A stretch of 64,000 bases of DNA from the NCBI RefSeq assembly GCF_039652555.1, contig NZ_JBDJAF010000003.1:238084-302083 (forward strand), written 5' to 3'. Below the pieces are notes generated by a model that had not been told where the DNA came from, made no database searches, and saw nothing but the letters and a program-made list of their open reading frames with translations. The translations under genes were made by a program, and so were the position numbers. Position 1 is the first letter of the stretch. Each line of letters starts with the position of its first letter. This document shows, in pieces, positions 16,794 through 25,016 of the stretch. The stretch comes from Parafrigoribacterium mesophilum. GTDB taxonomy: Bacteria; Actinomycetota; Actinomycetes; Actinomycetales; Microbacteriaceae.

Positions 16794-17591
16794 CTATGCG
16801 TCGTCCAGGCTCAGCCCGGCAATGTCCCGCTCGATGCCGGCGCGCGTGGCCAAGATCAGGCCAATCGAGTCCTCTTTAAGGAGGTCGCTCGAACGAATGG
16901 CCGGCGCAGCCACCGAAAACGCTCCGACGGCGACACCCGAGCGATTGGTCAGCACGGCGCCGACGGCCACGAGTCCCTCCTCGGTCTCCTCCGTGTTCAC
17001 GGCATAGCCGTCGTCGCGCACCCGACGCAGCTCCGCGACGAGGCTGTCGAATTCGCGCGCTGACATCCGGTCGGCGGAGAATGCCGAGCCCTGGGCCTGG
17101 TACAACCTGGCCAGGTGAGTCGTGTCCAGTTCCGCCAGCATGGCCTTGCCGCCCGAGGCGTGCCGCGCAGGCAACACCGACCCCTGACGATCACCGACCC
17201 GCAAGAACCGCGACGACTCGATCGTCTGAAGAAACCGCACGGAAGTGCCCACCCGAATCATCAGGTTGACCGTCTCACCCAATCGGCCCAGCAGCAGTTC
17301 GAGGTGCGGCTGGGCGAGACGGCGCAGCTGTTTGGTCCACCCCACAAAAACCGGCGGCACGCCGACGGAGGGACCGGGCAGATAGGTGCGCGACTCGTCC
17401 TGCACAGCGAATCCGCGATACACCAGCATGGCCATCAGCCGATGCGCAGTCGACGGCGCGATGCCCAGCTGCTGGGCGGCATCCTTCAGGCGCAACCTGC
17501 CCTCGTCGCGCAGCACTTGAATCAAATGGAGCGCGTTGTCCACCGATTCGAGCGAATAGGTGGGCTTGCGCTTCTGCGGGGCATTCTGCAT
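16794..17591 (-). CDS. IclR-family regulator
   Basis: Regulator (265 aa): winged helix at about residues 12-60 (YSLESVDNALHLIQVL; LRLKDAAQQLGIAPSTAHRLMAML) and the effector domain with ASGGKAMLAEL and GYAVNTEETEEGLVAVGAVL. It belongs to the general IclR branch, not the PcaR branch. It diverges from the 3-hydroxybenzoate-6-hydroxylase-like flavoprotein gene, its likely target; a 23-bp inverted repeat (17601-17623) lies between them. The effector is unknown but is probably the hydroxylase substrate or product. Confidence 0.87.
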   Translation of the reverse strand: MQNAPQKRKPTYSLESVDNALHLIQVLRDEGRLRLKDAAQQLGIAPSTAHRLMAMLVYRGFAVQDESRTYLPGPSVGVPPVFVGWTKQLRRLAQPHLELLLGRLGETVNLMIRVGTSVRFLQTIESSRFLRVGDRQGSVLPARHASGGKAMLAELDTTHLARLYQAQGSAFSADRMSAREFDSLVAELRRVRDDGYAVNTEETEEGLVAVGAVLTNRSGVAVGAFSVAAPAIRSSDLLKEDSIGLILATRAGIERDIAGLSLDDA

Positions 17592-17600
17592 GCAGGAACT

Positions 17601-17623
17601 CTACAACAGCACCGGCGCTGTAG
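17601..17623. promoter_or_regulatory. Inverted repeat, candidate IclR operator
   Basis: CTACA (17601-17605) and TGTAG (17619-17623) flank a partly symmetric centre in the 192-bp gap between the IclR gene at 17591 and the flavoprotein gene at 17784. It is close upstream of the regulator start. It does not match the three-half-site operator, consistent with a different IclR protein. Confidence 0.35.
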
Positions 17624-17783
17624 CCTGCGTAAGATGCTGCTGTCGACTGCCCCTCAGTCGCCCTACAGTTCCACGTGCCAGAATTTTGTTGCGGCCTGGC
17701 CGCAGATCGTCCAGGGTTCTTCACTAAGAGGCGCGCGGCCGAGCACGGTGGCGCACACATCGCGTTCCGACGAGAGGCTCACT

Positions 17784-19040
17784 ATGGATTTGAATGCCGC
17801 ACATCGATCAGCGACGGATGTTCTGGTCGTCGGCGGTGGCATCGCCGGGCTCGCGACAGCGGTCGGTCTGACCAGGGCAGGTGCGACGGTCACCGTCGTC
17901 GAGCAAGAGCCGGACTTCCACGAGGTGGGTGCCGGCCTCGAACTCGCACCGAACGGGACCAGGGTGCTCGCCGAATGGGGCCTCCTCGACGAGATGATGT
18001 CGTTCGGCGTGCGCCCGCAGGCTCTGGTGATCAAGGACGCCATCGACGGACACGAGTTGGCCAGACAGGACCTGGGCGCCGAGTTCGAGAGCCGGTACGG
18101 CGGACCCTACCTTGTGGCGCACCGCAGCGACCTCCTGGGCATCTTGTTGCGCGAGGCCGAGCGGGCGGGCGTCACGCTCGTCACCAACCAGAAGATCGAA
18201 CGCGTGGACACCGTGGGCGACGGCGCCGTCGCCACGGCGGTCGGCGGCGCGAGGTTCGAGGCCCGCCTCGTCGTCGGTGCGGACGGTCTCGGCTCCACCC
18301 TGCGCGGCGCACTGTCAGATGACGTGCCCATTCCCTCCGGGTTCGTCGCTTACCGGGGAACCTGCCGAATGAGCGAGGTCGACCTCGAGGCCGACCTCGA
18401 CAACGTGGTGGCCTTCATCGGGCCGGGCTGCCATTTCGTGCAGTACCCGATCCGCAAGGACACGCAGCAACACGGCCAGCTGCTCAACCAGGTGGCGGTG
18501 TTCCAGTCGCCGGCGTTCCTGCGCGGGGAAAGCGACTGGGGGCTGCCCGACGAAGTGGATGCCGCGTTCTCTGCGTGCACCGAACAGATCCGGCATGCGT
18601 TGCAGTACGTTCCGCGAGACCGTCATTGGCTCATGTACGACCGCGACCCCATCAGCGAGTGGGTGGACGGCAGGCTGCTGCTCCTGGGCGACGCCGCACA
18701 CCCGATGCTGCAGTACCTCGCCCAAGGCGCCTGCCAGTCGATCGAAGATGCGCGAGTGCTGCAGTCCACCGTGGCCGGTTCGGTCTTCGGCGCGGATGCC
18801 GGTGCGGACGGCTGGGACGAGGCGATCCGCGAGTTCACCCGCATCCGGGCCCCGCACACCGCTCGTGTGCAACGCACGGCGAGGCTGTGGGGCGAATCGT
18901 GGCACGTCGACGGCATTGCGCGCACGCTGCGGAACCTGCTGTTCTCCGGCCGCGATCCGCAGGACTACCGCTACACGGATTGGCTCTACGCAACCCACGA
19001 TTTCAGCCGCGAACTTGACGCCGAACCGCGTCGCTCATAA
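17784..19040 (+). CDS. FAD-dependent aromatic hydroxylase, 3-hydroxybenzoate 6-hydroxylase-like
   Basis: Group A flavoprotein monooxygenase (418 aa) that uses FAD, NAD(P)H and O2 to hydroxylate an aromatic ring. Motifs: Rossmann GGGIAGLATA near residue 18, the DG motif VVGADGLGS, and the GD motif LLLGDAAHPM followed by QYLAQGACQSIEDA. The blocks FESRYGGPYLVAHRSDL, CHFVQYP and YKYTDWL-like DYRYTDWLYATH are closely similar to the Rhodococcus 3-hydroxybenzoate 6-hydroxylase, which makes gentisate. No gentisate 1,2-dioxygenase is encoded in the window. ATG 17784 has GAGAGG upstream. The promoter of the following transporter operon lies in its last codons. Related substrates, e.g. dihydroxybenzoates, remain possible. 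Confidence 0.82.
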   Translation: MDLNAAHRSATDVLVVGGGIAGLATAVGLTRAGATVTVVEQEPDFHEVGAGLELAPNGTRVLAEWGLLDEMMSFGVRPQALVIKDAIDGHELARQDLGAEFESRYGGPYLVAHRSDLLGILLREAERAGVTLVTNQKIERVDTVGDGAVATAVGGARFEARLVVGADGLGSTLRGALSDDVPIPSGFVAYRGTCRMSEVDLEADLDNVVAFIGPGCHFVQYPIRKDTQQHGQLLNQVAVFQSPAFLRGESDWGLPDEVDAAFSACTEQIRHALQYVPRDRHWLMYDRDPISEWVDGRLLLLGDAAHPMLQYLAQGACQSIEDARVLQSTVAGSVFGADAGADGWDEAIREFTRIRAPHTARVQRTARLWGESWHVDGIARTLRNLLFSGRDPQDYRYTDWLYATHDFSRELDAEPRRS

Positions 19041-19043
19041 TGT
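19015..19043 (+). promoter_or_regulatory. Promoter of the SsuABC-type/TPP operon
   Basis: TTGACG (19015-19020), 17-bp spacer, TAATGT (19038-19043). The -35 box is inside the end of the flavoprotein gene and the -10 box begins in its TAA stop. The start site would be near 19050, at the edge of operator site 2. Confidence 0.6.
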
Positions 19044-19048
19044 ATAGA

Positions 19049-19071
19049 GAACACCTGTTCGTATGCCGAAC
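19049..19071. promoter_or_regulatory. Three-half-site operator (site 2)
   Basis: GAAC-N4-GTTC-N7-GAAC, the same composite as at 15779-15801, with an inner perfect palindrome CTGTTCG-N5-CGAACAG (19055-19073). It lies just downstream of the predicted start site of the SsuABC-type operon and 41 bp before its first gene. Confidence 0.75.
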
Positions 19072-19112
19072 AGATACACAGCCCACTAGCATCACCACAA
19101 AGGAGTGACACC

Positions 19113-20081
19113 ATGAGGAAATCCATTCTGCTCGGGGTGGCTGCACTGTCCGTCTTGGCGCTCAGCGCCTGCGGCCAGGCGGCTCCCGCCTCGAACTCCG
19201 GCGATTCCACACCCGACGCCAAGGCCCCCACCAAAATCACGGTCGGCGTCATCCCGATCGTCGACACCGCACCGATCTGGCTCGGCGTGAAGAAGGGCTT
19301 CTTCAAGGACGAGGGCTTGGATGTCACCGTGCAGCCGACCACAGGTGGTGCCGCGTCGGTGCCAGGAGTCGTCGCCGGCAGCTACGATTTCGCCTTCGGA
19401 AACTACGTGTCCACCATGGTCGCCAACGACAAGGGACTCGGCCTTAAATATGTGACCAACGGCAACTCCACCGCGGGTGATCCCGACTTCGGCGCCGTCA
19501 TCGTGCCGGCGGACTCTCCGATCAAGACCCCAGCCGATCTGTCCGGCAAGACGATTTCGGTGAACAACCTGCAGAACATTGGTGACACCACCATCCGCAC
19601 GGTTGTCGACGAAGACGGAGGCGACTCCTCGAAGATCAAGTTCGTCGAGGTGGCGTTCCCGGATGCCGAGGCCGCGGTCACCAACAAGCAGGTCGACGCC
19701 GCGTGGATTCTGGCACCGTTCCTCGACTCCGCAGTGTCCCACGGCGCGCGCGTGATCACCTACAACTTCTCCGCGTTCGACCCGAAGCTGGACATTGCCG
19801 GCTACTTCACCCTGGCCAAGACGGTCAAAGAGAAGCCGGAGCTCACCAAGGCATTCACGACAGCGATGAACAAATCACTCGAGTATGCGGACAGCCACCC
19901 GGACGAGGTCAAGCAGATCGTCACCACCTACACGAAGATGACTGCTGACCAACTGGACAAGATGGTGCTTCCAAAGTTCCACGCCGACTTCAACCGTGAC
20001 GCGCTGAAGAAGCTCGGCGAGGCGGCCGCGAAGTACGGCACCCTGTCCAAGGCACCCGACCTGGACTCCCTGCTGCCGTAA
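19113..20081 (+). CDS. SsuA/TauA/NMT1-type ABC transporter substrate-binding lipoprotein
   Basis: Extracytoplasmic binding lipoprotein (322 aa). Lipobox ALSAC (Cys20), then a short linker and the periplasmic-binding-protein II fold of the NMT1/SsuA family (GVKKGFFKDEGLDVTVQP; GSYDFAFGNY; KTPADLSGKTISV). AAAGGAG lies 7 bases before the ATG. It is the first gene of an operon with two permeases, an ATPase and a TPP enzyme. Members of this family import sulfonates, thiamine precursors and aromatic acids such as phthalate. A 2-oxo aromatic acid is favoured here by the coupled TPP enzyme, but this is inference. Confidence 0.88.
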   Translation: MRKSILLGVAALSVLALSACGQAAPASNSGDSTPDAKAPTKITVGVIPIVDTAPIWLGVKKGFFKDEGLDVTVQPTTGGAASVPGVVAGSYDFAFGNYVSTMVANDKGLGLKYVTNGNSTAGDPDFGAVIVPADSPIKTPADLSGKTISVNNLQNIGDTTIRTVVDEDGGDSSKIKFVEVAFPDAEAAVTNKQVDAAWILAPFLDSAVSHGARVITYNFSAFDPKLDIAGYFTLAKTVKEKPELTKAFTTAMNKSLEYADSHPDEVKQIVTTYTKMTADQLDKMVLPKFHADFNRDALKKLGEAAAKYGTLSKAPDLDSLLP

Positions 20082-20117
20082 CCTTCGAAGTCAACAGAAA
20101 AGAAAGTCGAGCCTCGA

Positions 20118-20921
20118 GTGTCGAGCACGAACAGCAGGATGTCCAGAAGGCGAGTGGCCGGTCCGGCGCTCGGAGCGACGGGCATCCTGCTGTTCCTGCT
20201 CGCCTGGGAGGCGGTTCCTCGGCTGGGTCTGGTGCAGGAGCGTTTTCTGCCTCCGGCCAGCAAGGTGCTGGTGACCCTGGTTGATTACTTTGGCCAGGCA
20301 GCGTTCTGGAACGACGTCGGTGAGACCATGCTGGCGTGGACGATCGGTCTGGCGGTGTCGATCGTCGCGGCGGTGATTCTGGGCCTGATCATCGGGTCCA
20401 GTTCGTTCCTCAGCAGGGCGACCTACACGACCATCGAGTTCCTGCGGCCGATCCCTTCGGTGGCGTTGATCCCGTTGGCGGTGCTGTTGTTCGGGGTGAA
20501 GATCGAGTCGTCCCTACTGCTGGTGATTTACGCCTCCTTCTGGCAGGTGCTGCTGCAGGTGTTGTACGGGGTCGCGGATGTCGACCCCGTCGCCGAGAAC
20601 ACGGCCAGAAGCTATGGGCTCGGTCCAGTGGCCAGGGCCCGCTACGTGGTGTGGCCGACCGTGCTTCCGTATCTGATGACGGGCATCCGGCTCGCGTCGG
20701 CGGTCGCCCTCATCCTCGCGATCACCGCGGAGTTGATCATCGGTTCCCCGGGCCTCGGCTACCAGATCGCGTTGACCCAGTCCGGTGGCGCCGTGCCGGA
20801 AATGTACGCGCTGATCGTGGCAACCGGGATGATCGGGGTCATCATCAACTTCGGAATGCGACTGATCGAGAAGAAGACGCTCGCCTGGCATTCGTCGATC
20901 CGCAGCGAGGTGATCGCATGA
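20118..20921 (+). CDS. ABC transporter permease (SsuC/TauC type)
   Basis: Membrane permease (267 aa) with about six hydrophobic segments and the BPD_transp_1 EAA loop DPVAENTARSYGLGPVARARYVVWPTVLPYLMTGIRL. The GTG start is 36 bases after the binding-protein stop, and the gene ends in an ATGA overlap with a second permease. It would form one half of a heterodimeric channel. Confidence 0.87.
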   Translation: MSSTNSRMSRRRVAGPALGATGILLFLLAWEAVPRLGLVQERFLPPASKVLVTLVDYFGQAAFWNDVGETMLAWTIGLAVSIVAAVILGLIIGSSSFLSRATYTTIEFLRPIPSVALIPLAVLLFGVKIESSLLLVIYASFWQVLLQVLYGVADVDPVAENTARSYGLGPVARARYVVWPTVLPYLMTGIRLASAVALILAITAELIIGSPGLGYQIALTQSGGAVPEMYALIVATGMIGVIINFGMRLIEKKTLAWHSSIRSEVIA

Positions 20922-21691
20922 GCGCCCTGAAGCGAGTCGCCTACTTCGTCGGCCTGCCGTTGCTGCTGATCATCATGTGGTGGGCGCTGACCCTCGGCCC
21001 GACCAACTTCTACGTGCCGACGCCGCAGAAACTCGGCGAGACCTTCGTGAAGGTGTGGGGTGGCGAACGGTTCCTCACCGACTTCCTGCCCAGCGTGATC
21101 CGGCTGTTCATCGGCTTGGTGGCCACCATCGTGTTCGGCATCGTGTTCGGCGTGCTGATCGGCTCCTACCGTTGGCTGCGCTCGCTCACCGAGCCGGTGC
21201 TCGAGTTCTTCCGCGCGATCCCGCCGCCGGTGCTGGTGCCGCTGTTGCTGCTGCTGATCGGCGCCAACGACCAGATGCGCATCGTCGTGATCATCTCCGG
21301 CGCGATTTGGCCGGTGCTACTGAACACGGTCGAGGGAGTACGCGCCGTGGACGACGTACTGATCAACACCAGCCGTACCTACCGCATCAACGGATTCGCC
21401 CGGCTGCGCTATCTCGTGCTGCCCTCGGCCACTCCGCAGATCATGACCGGCATCCGGCAGTCTCTGTCGATCGGCCTGATCCTCATGGTGATCTCCGAAA
21501 TGTTCGGCGGGTTCTCCGGACTAGGCTTCACCATCGTGCTGTTCCAGCGCGGTTTCGCCATTCCCGAAATGTGGTCCGGCATTGCCGTGCTGGGCTTCAT
21601 CGGCATCGCACTCTCCCTGGTCTCCAAGGCCGTGGAGGGCAAGGTACTGCGTTGGTACCGCGGATTGAAAGAGGTACAACGTGACAGTTAA
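20918..21691 (+). CDS. ABC transporter permease (SsuC/TauC type), second subunit
   Basis: Second permease of the operon (257 aa), homologous to the first: EAA loop DDVLINTSRTYRINGFARLRYLVLPSATPQIMTGIRQ and about six hydrophobic segments. ATG 20918 overlaps the preceding stop (ATGA); in-frame codons further upstream are a shadow of the first permease. Two different permeases in one SsuABC-type operon imply a heterodimer. Its last codons overlap the GTG start of the ATPase gene by 11 bases. Confidence 0.88.
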   Translation: MSALKRVAYFVGLPLLLIIMWWALTLGPTNFYVPTPQKLGETFVKVWGGERFLTDFLPSVIRLFIGLVATIVFGIVFGVLIGSYRWLRSLTEPVLEFFRAIPPPVLVPLLLLLIGANDQMRIVVIISGAIWPVLLNTVEGVRAVDDVLINTSRTYRINGFARLRYLVLPSATPQIMTGIRQSLSIGLILMVISEMFGGFSGLGFTIVLFQRGFAIPEMWSGIAVLGFIGIALSLVSKAVEGKVLRWYRGLKEVQRDS

Positions 21692-22538
21692 CGAGCCAGC
21701 CACCGCCCGCGTTGCGACCGACTCGACGCAGACCATGCTGTCGGTTCAGGGCCTGAAGAAGGTGTATCAGGTTGAAGGCGGCGAGATCGAAGCCGTACGC
21801 AACCTCACCTTTGATGTCGCCGCTGGCGAGTTGGTCTGCGTCGTGGGCCCGTCCGGCGCCGGCAAGACCACACTGCTGAAATGCATCGCCGGATTGCTCA
21901 CCCCCACCGCCGGCACCATCCAACTCAAGGGTGAGACGGTCACCGAGCCGCCCAAGGCGATGGCCATCGTCTTCCAGGAATACGGCCGGTCCCTGTTCCC
22001 GTGGATGAGCGTGCGCGACAACGTCGAGCTGCCGCTGAAAAACGCGCGGGTGCCCAAGGCGGAACGGACCAAACTCGTCGACGACGCGCTGAAAGCCGTG
22101 GAACTGTCCCACGTGCCCGACAGTTATCCCTGGCAACTCTCCGGCGGCATGCAACAGCGCGTCGCGATCGCCCGGGCCGTGGCCTACCGCCCCCAGGTGC
22201 TGCTCATGGACGAACCCTTCGCCGCCGTCGACGCGCAGACCCGCGCCGACCTGGAAGACCTGATCCGCGACATCTGGAAGAAACTCGGCGTCACCATCCT
22301 GTTCATCACCCACGACATCGACGAATCCGTCTACCTCGCCCAGCGCGTACTGGTGCTGTCCAACTCCCCCACCGTTGTGCAGGAAGACCTCACCATCGAC
22401 CTACCCGACGACCGCGACCAGATCAGCACGCGCTCCTCTGCCCGATTTACCGAGCTGCGCACCCACGTCTGGGAGCAGATCCAACTCGCCAAGGCATCCA
22501 AACCGGCCGGGACCACCGCACCGGGCACGCACGGATGA
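21681..22538 (+). CDS. ABC transporter ATPase (SsuB/TauB type)
   Basis: ATPase (285 aa) with Walker A GPSGAGKTT, Q-loop FQEYGRSLFPW, signature LSGGMQQRVAIARA and Walker B LLMDEPFAAVD, all of the SsuB/TauB/NitD branch. An N-terminal extension of about 15 residues and a C-terminal Thr/Pro/Ala tail flank the domain. The GTG start overlaps the permease gene, and its stop overlaps the TPP-enzyme start (ATGA). The five-gene operon is tightly coupled. Confidence 0.9.
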   Translation: MTVNEPATARVATDSTQTMLSVQGLKKVYQVEGGEIEAVRNLTFDVAAGELVCVVGPSGAGKTTLLKCIAGLLTPTAGTIQLKGETVTEPPKAMAIVFQEYGRSLFPWMSVRDNVELPLKNARVPKAERTKLVDDALKAVELSHVPDSYPWQLSGGMQQRVAIARAVAYRPQVLLMDEPFAAVDAQTRADLEDLIRDIWKKLGVTILFITHDIDESVYLAQRVLVLSNSPTVVQEDLTIDLPDDRDQISTRSSARFTELRTHVWEQIQLAKASKPAGTTAPGTHG

Positions 22539-24175
22539 AGGTCAGCGAAGCCGTCGGCAGGTCCCTGGCCCAGTGGGGTGCCGACCGGGTGTTCGGAGTC
22601 GCCGGTAGCGGCAACTTCGAGGTAACGACCGCGCTGGTGGCCGGCGGCGCGCAGTACGTCGCCGCCCGTCACGAAAACGGCGCGACCACGATGGCCGACG
22701 GCTATGCCCGGCTCGCTCGCCGCGTGAGCATCGCCAGCGTGCACCAGGGTCCCGGTCTGACCAACGCGATGACGGGCATTGCCGAGGCGGTCAAGGCTCA
22801 CACCCCGCTACTGGTGATCGCCGGCGCGGTGCCAGGAACGATGAAGACGTCCAACTTCTGGATCGACCAGGCCGCCGCCGTCGAAGCACTCGGGGCGGTG
22901 GCCATCCGGCTCGAGTCGCCGCACACCGCGTTGGCGGATGCCGCGCGTGCCTTCCTGATCGCTCGGACCGGCCGGACCGTCGTGCTGGGACTGCCGCTGG
23001 ATGTGCAGGTGGCCCAGATCGACTGGAGTGGATCCGCGGACGATCTGCCGGATGCACCGACGCCGCCGGCGCCCTCGGCCGCGGCGATCGCCGATCTGGC
23101 CGCGCGACTGGCAGCGGCGCTACGCCCGGTGGTCCTGGCCGGCCGCGGCGCCTTCGGGGCCCGGGCGGAGTTGATCCGGCTGGCCGAAGCGTCCGGTGCC
23201 CTGCTGGCCACCACCGCCATGGCGCGCGGCCTGTTCAACGGCGATCCGTGGACCGTGGATGTCATGGGCGGCTTCGCCACCGCACCGATGGCGGAGCTGA
23301 TCCAGAATGCCGACCTGATCGTCGCCTTCGGCGCCTCCCTCAACCGCTGGACCACCCGCAACGGCGAGTTGATCGGTGACACGAACGTGGTGCAGGTGGA
23401 CATCGACCGCGCCGCTTTTTCACTGCACCGTCGGGTGCAGGCCACGGTGACCGGCGACTCGGCGCTGACCGCGAACGCCGTCGCCGAGGTGCTGAAGAAC
23501 CAGAACACACGCGTCGGTTACCGTACGGCTCACACCGCCGAGATCCTGACCACCGGACGCCGGTGGCGCGATCAGCCGTTCACCCCGGCCACCGACGATG
23601 CGCGCATCGATCCACGTGTGCTCGCCATCGCGCTCGACGACATTCTGCCCACGGAGCGCGTCGTCTCCTCCGACGCGGGCAGCTTCACCGAGTATTCGGC
23701 GATGTACCTGCAGGTGCCGGATGATCGCGGCTACTGTCTGCCCCTCGGATTCCAATGCATCGGGCTGTCCCTGGCCGCCGGGATCGGCGCCGCGCTCGCG
23801 CAGCCGCGCCGACTACCCGTGGTCGGCGTCGGTGACGGCGGTTTCATGATGAGCCTGGTTGAACTCGACACCGCGGTGCGGCTCGGGTTGCCGCTGGTCG
23901 TGGTCGTGCACAACGACAGCGCCTACGGAGCAGAGGTGCACCACTTCGGGCACGGGGACCTTCCCCTCGACATCGTGCAATTCCCCGATACCGACATCGC
24001 GGCCATTGCCCGGGGCTTCGGCTGCGACGGAATCACTGTGCGCTCGCTCGACGACCTGAACGCCGTGGCGGAAATCCTCAGCACACCGCGAACGCGTCCG
24101 CTCGTGATCGACGCGAAAACTATCTCGTTCCCGTCCTGGGTGGATGCGCACGCCTTCGTCGGCGAGCCGCGCTAG
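22535..24175 (+). CDS. Thiamine-pyrophosphate-dependent enzyme, decarboxylase/synthase family (paralogue 1)
   Basis: TPP enzyme (546 aa) with three domains: Pyr domain with the catalytic Glu47 (RHENGA) and HQGPGLTNA loop, central FAD/DHS-like domain (GASLNRWTTRNG), and PP domain with the TPP/Mg motif GDGG...HN (GDGGFMMSLVELDTAVRLG, then VVHNDSAYG). It resembles acetolactate synthase and benzoylformate decarboxylase, but its specific reaction is not recognisable. A close paralogue lies at 51179-52828. It is the last gene of the SsuABC-type operon (ATGA overlap). A role in decarboxylating an imported 2-oxo aromatic acid to an aldehyde fits the downstream aldehyde dehydrogenase. Its TAG stop shares CTAG with the stop of the convergent IclR gene. 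Confidence 0.85.
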   Translation: MKVSEAVGRSLAQWGADRVFGVAGSGNFEVTTALVAGGAQYVAARHENGATTMADGYARLARRVSIASVHQGPGLTNAMTGIAEAVKAHTPLLVIAGAVPGTMKTSNFWIDQAAAVEALGAVAIRLESPHTALADAARAFLIARTGRTVVLGLPLDVQVAQIDWSGSADDLPDAPTPPAPSAAAIADLAARLAAALRPVVLAGRGAFGARAELIRLAEASGALLATTAMARGLFNGDPWTVDVMGGFATAPMAELIQNADLIVAFGASLNRWTTRNGELIGDTNVVQVDIDRAAFSLHRRVQATVTGDSALTANAVAEVLKNQNTRVGYRTAHTAEILTTGRRWRDQPFTPATDDARIDPRVLAIALDDILPTERVVSSDAGSFTEYSAMYLQVPDDRGYCLPLGFQCIGLSLAAGIGAALAQPRRLPVVGVGDGGFMMSLVELDTAVRLGLPLVVVVHNDSAYGAEVHHFGHGDLPLDIVQFPDTDIAAIARGFGCDGITVRSLDDLNAVAEILSTPRTRPLVIDAKTISFPSWVDAHAFVGEPR

Positions 24176-24921
24176 AGTCCGCCCAAGCTTCGGGAGATAC
24201 CCCGGCCGGCCGCGACAACGGCCAGCCCCAGGGAGCGCACGTCCGTCGGAGTCTGACACACGACGGAGAGCGCCCCGACGACCGTGCCGTTTCGGCCGGA
24301 CACCTTCGCCGCCACCGAATCGACACCGGGGCTGCGTTCGCCCCGCACCGTGGCGTAGCCGACGAGACGGCACTGAGCCAACGCTGCACGAAGTGCGCGG
24401 CCGGACACGATCGTGCGTTCCGTGAACCGCTCCAGCCCTTGCTCGACCACCCGGGCGAACAACTCCTGCCCCGCATGAGCGAGCAGCACCTGGCCCACCC
24501 CAGTGCAGTGCAACGGCAAGCGCCCACCGACTCCCGAAACGATCCCGACCGCATCCGCGGCAGAGCGCCGCTCCACCACGACCGCTTCGGTGCCATCGAG
24601 GATCGCCAATTGCACGTGCTGGCGCGTGGCCTCGTAGAGGTCCTCCATGAACGGCGCGGCGGCGGCCTGCAGCGAGAGCGCACGCGGGGCCAGAGTCCCC
24701 AGCTCCCACAGGCGCAGCCCAATCGTGAAGCCGCGGCTGTCATCGCGCTCGAGCGCTCCCCATCCGGCCAGTTCGCCGACGATGCGGTGGCACGTCGAGT
24801 GCGGCAGCCCCACCCGTCTGGTGATCTCGGCCAGGGTGAGACGGGGTCGCTCGGCGGAGAACACCGCCAGCACGGCGAGCGCCCGATCCAGCGTGGTGCG
24901 CGAGACCTCACCACTTCTCAC
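24172..24921 (-). CDS. IclR-family regulator
   Basis: Regulator (249 aa from GTG 24921) with winged helix (TLDRALAVLAVF; LTLAEITRRVGLPHSTCHRIVGEL) and effector domain (GVGQVLLAHAG; GYATVRGERSPGVDSVAAKV; VVGALSVV). The frame is open to 25029, but that would bury the operator-like repeats at 24947-24974 in the gene and overlap the divergent gene, so the GTG at 24921 is preferred. It diverges from the salicylate-hydroxylase-like flavoprotein and probably controls the hydroxyquinol operon. Confidence 0.82.
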   Translation of the reverse strand: MRSGEVSRTTLDRALAVLAVFSAERPRLTLAEITRRVGLPHSTCHRIVGELAGWGALERDDSRGFTIGLRLWELGTLAPRALSLQAAAAPFMEDLYEATRQHVQLAILDGTEAVVVERRSAADAVGIVSGVGGRLPLHCTGVGQVLLAHAGQELFARVVEQGLERFTERTIVSGRALRAALAQCRLVGYATVRGERSPGVDSVAAKVSGRNGTVVGALSVVCQTPTDVRSLGLAVVAAGRGISRSLGGL

Positions 24922-24946
24922 CGACGACCACCTGATTTCATCCCAG

Positions 24947-24974
24947 GGACAAAAAACTGTCCGCTGGATGGACA
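24947..24974. promoter_or_regulatory. GGAC/GTCC half-site cluster, candidate IclR operator
   Basis: GGAC (24947-24950), N8, GTCC (24959-24962), N7, GGAC (24970-24973). The inner palindrome is TGTCC-GCTGGAT-GGACA (24958-24974). It lies between the divergent IclR and flavoprotein genes. The N7 spacing equals that of the GTTC/GAAC operators, but the half-site sequence differs, as expected for a paralogous regulator. A further GGAC is at 24981-24984. Confidence 0.6.
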
Positions 24975-25016
24975 TCTTATGGACTTCGACGGAGCAGCGG
25001 CAAAACAATGGGATCC

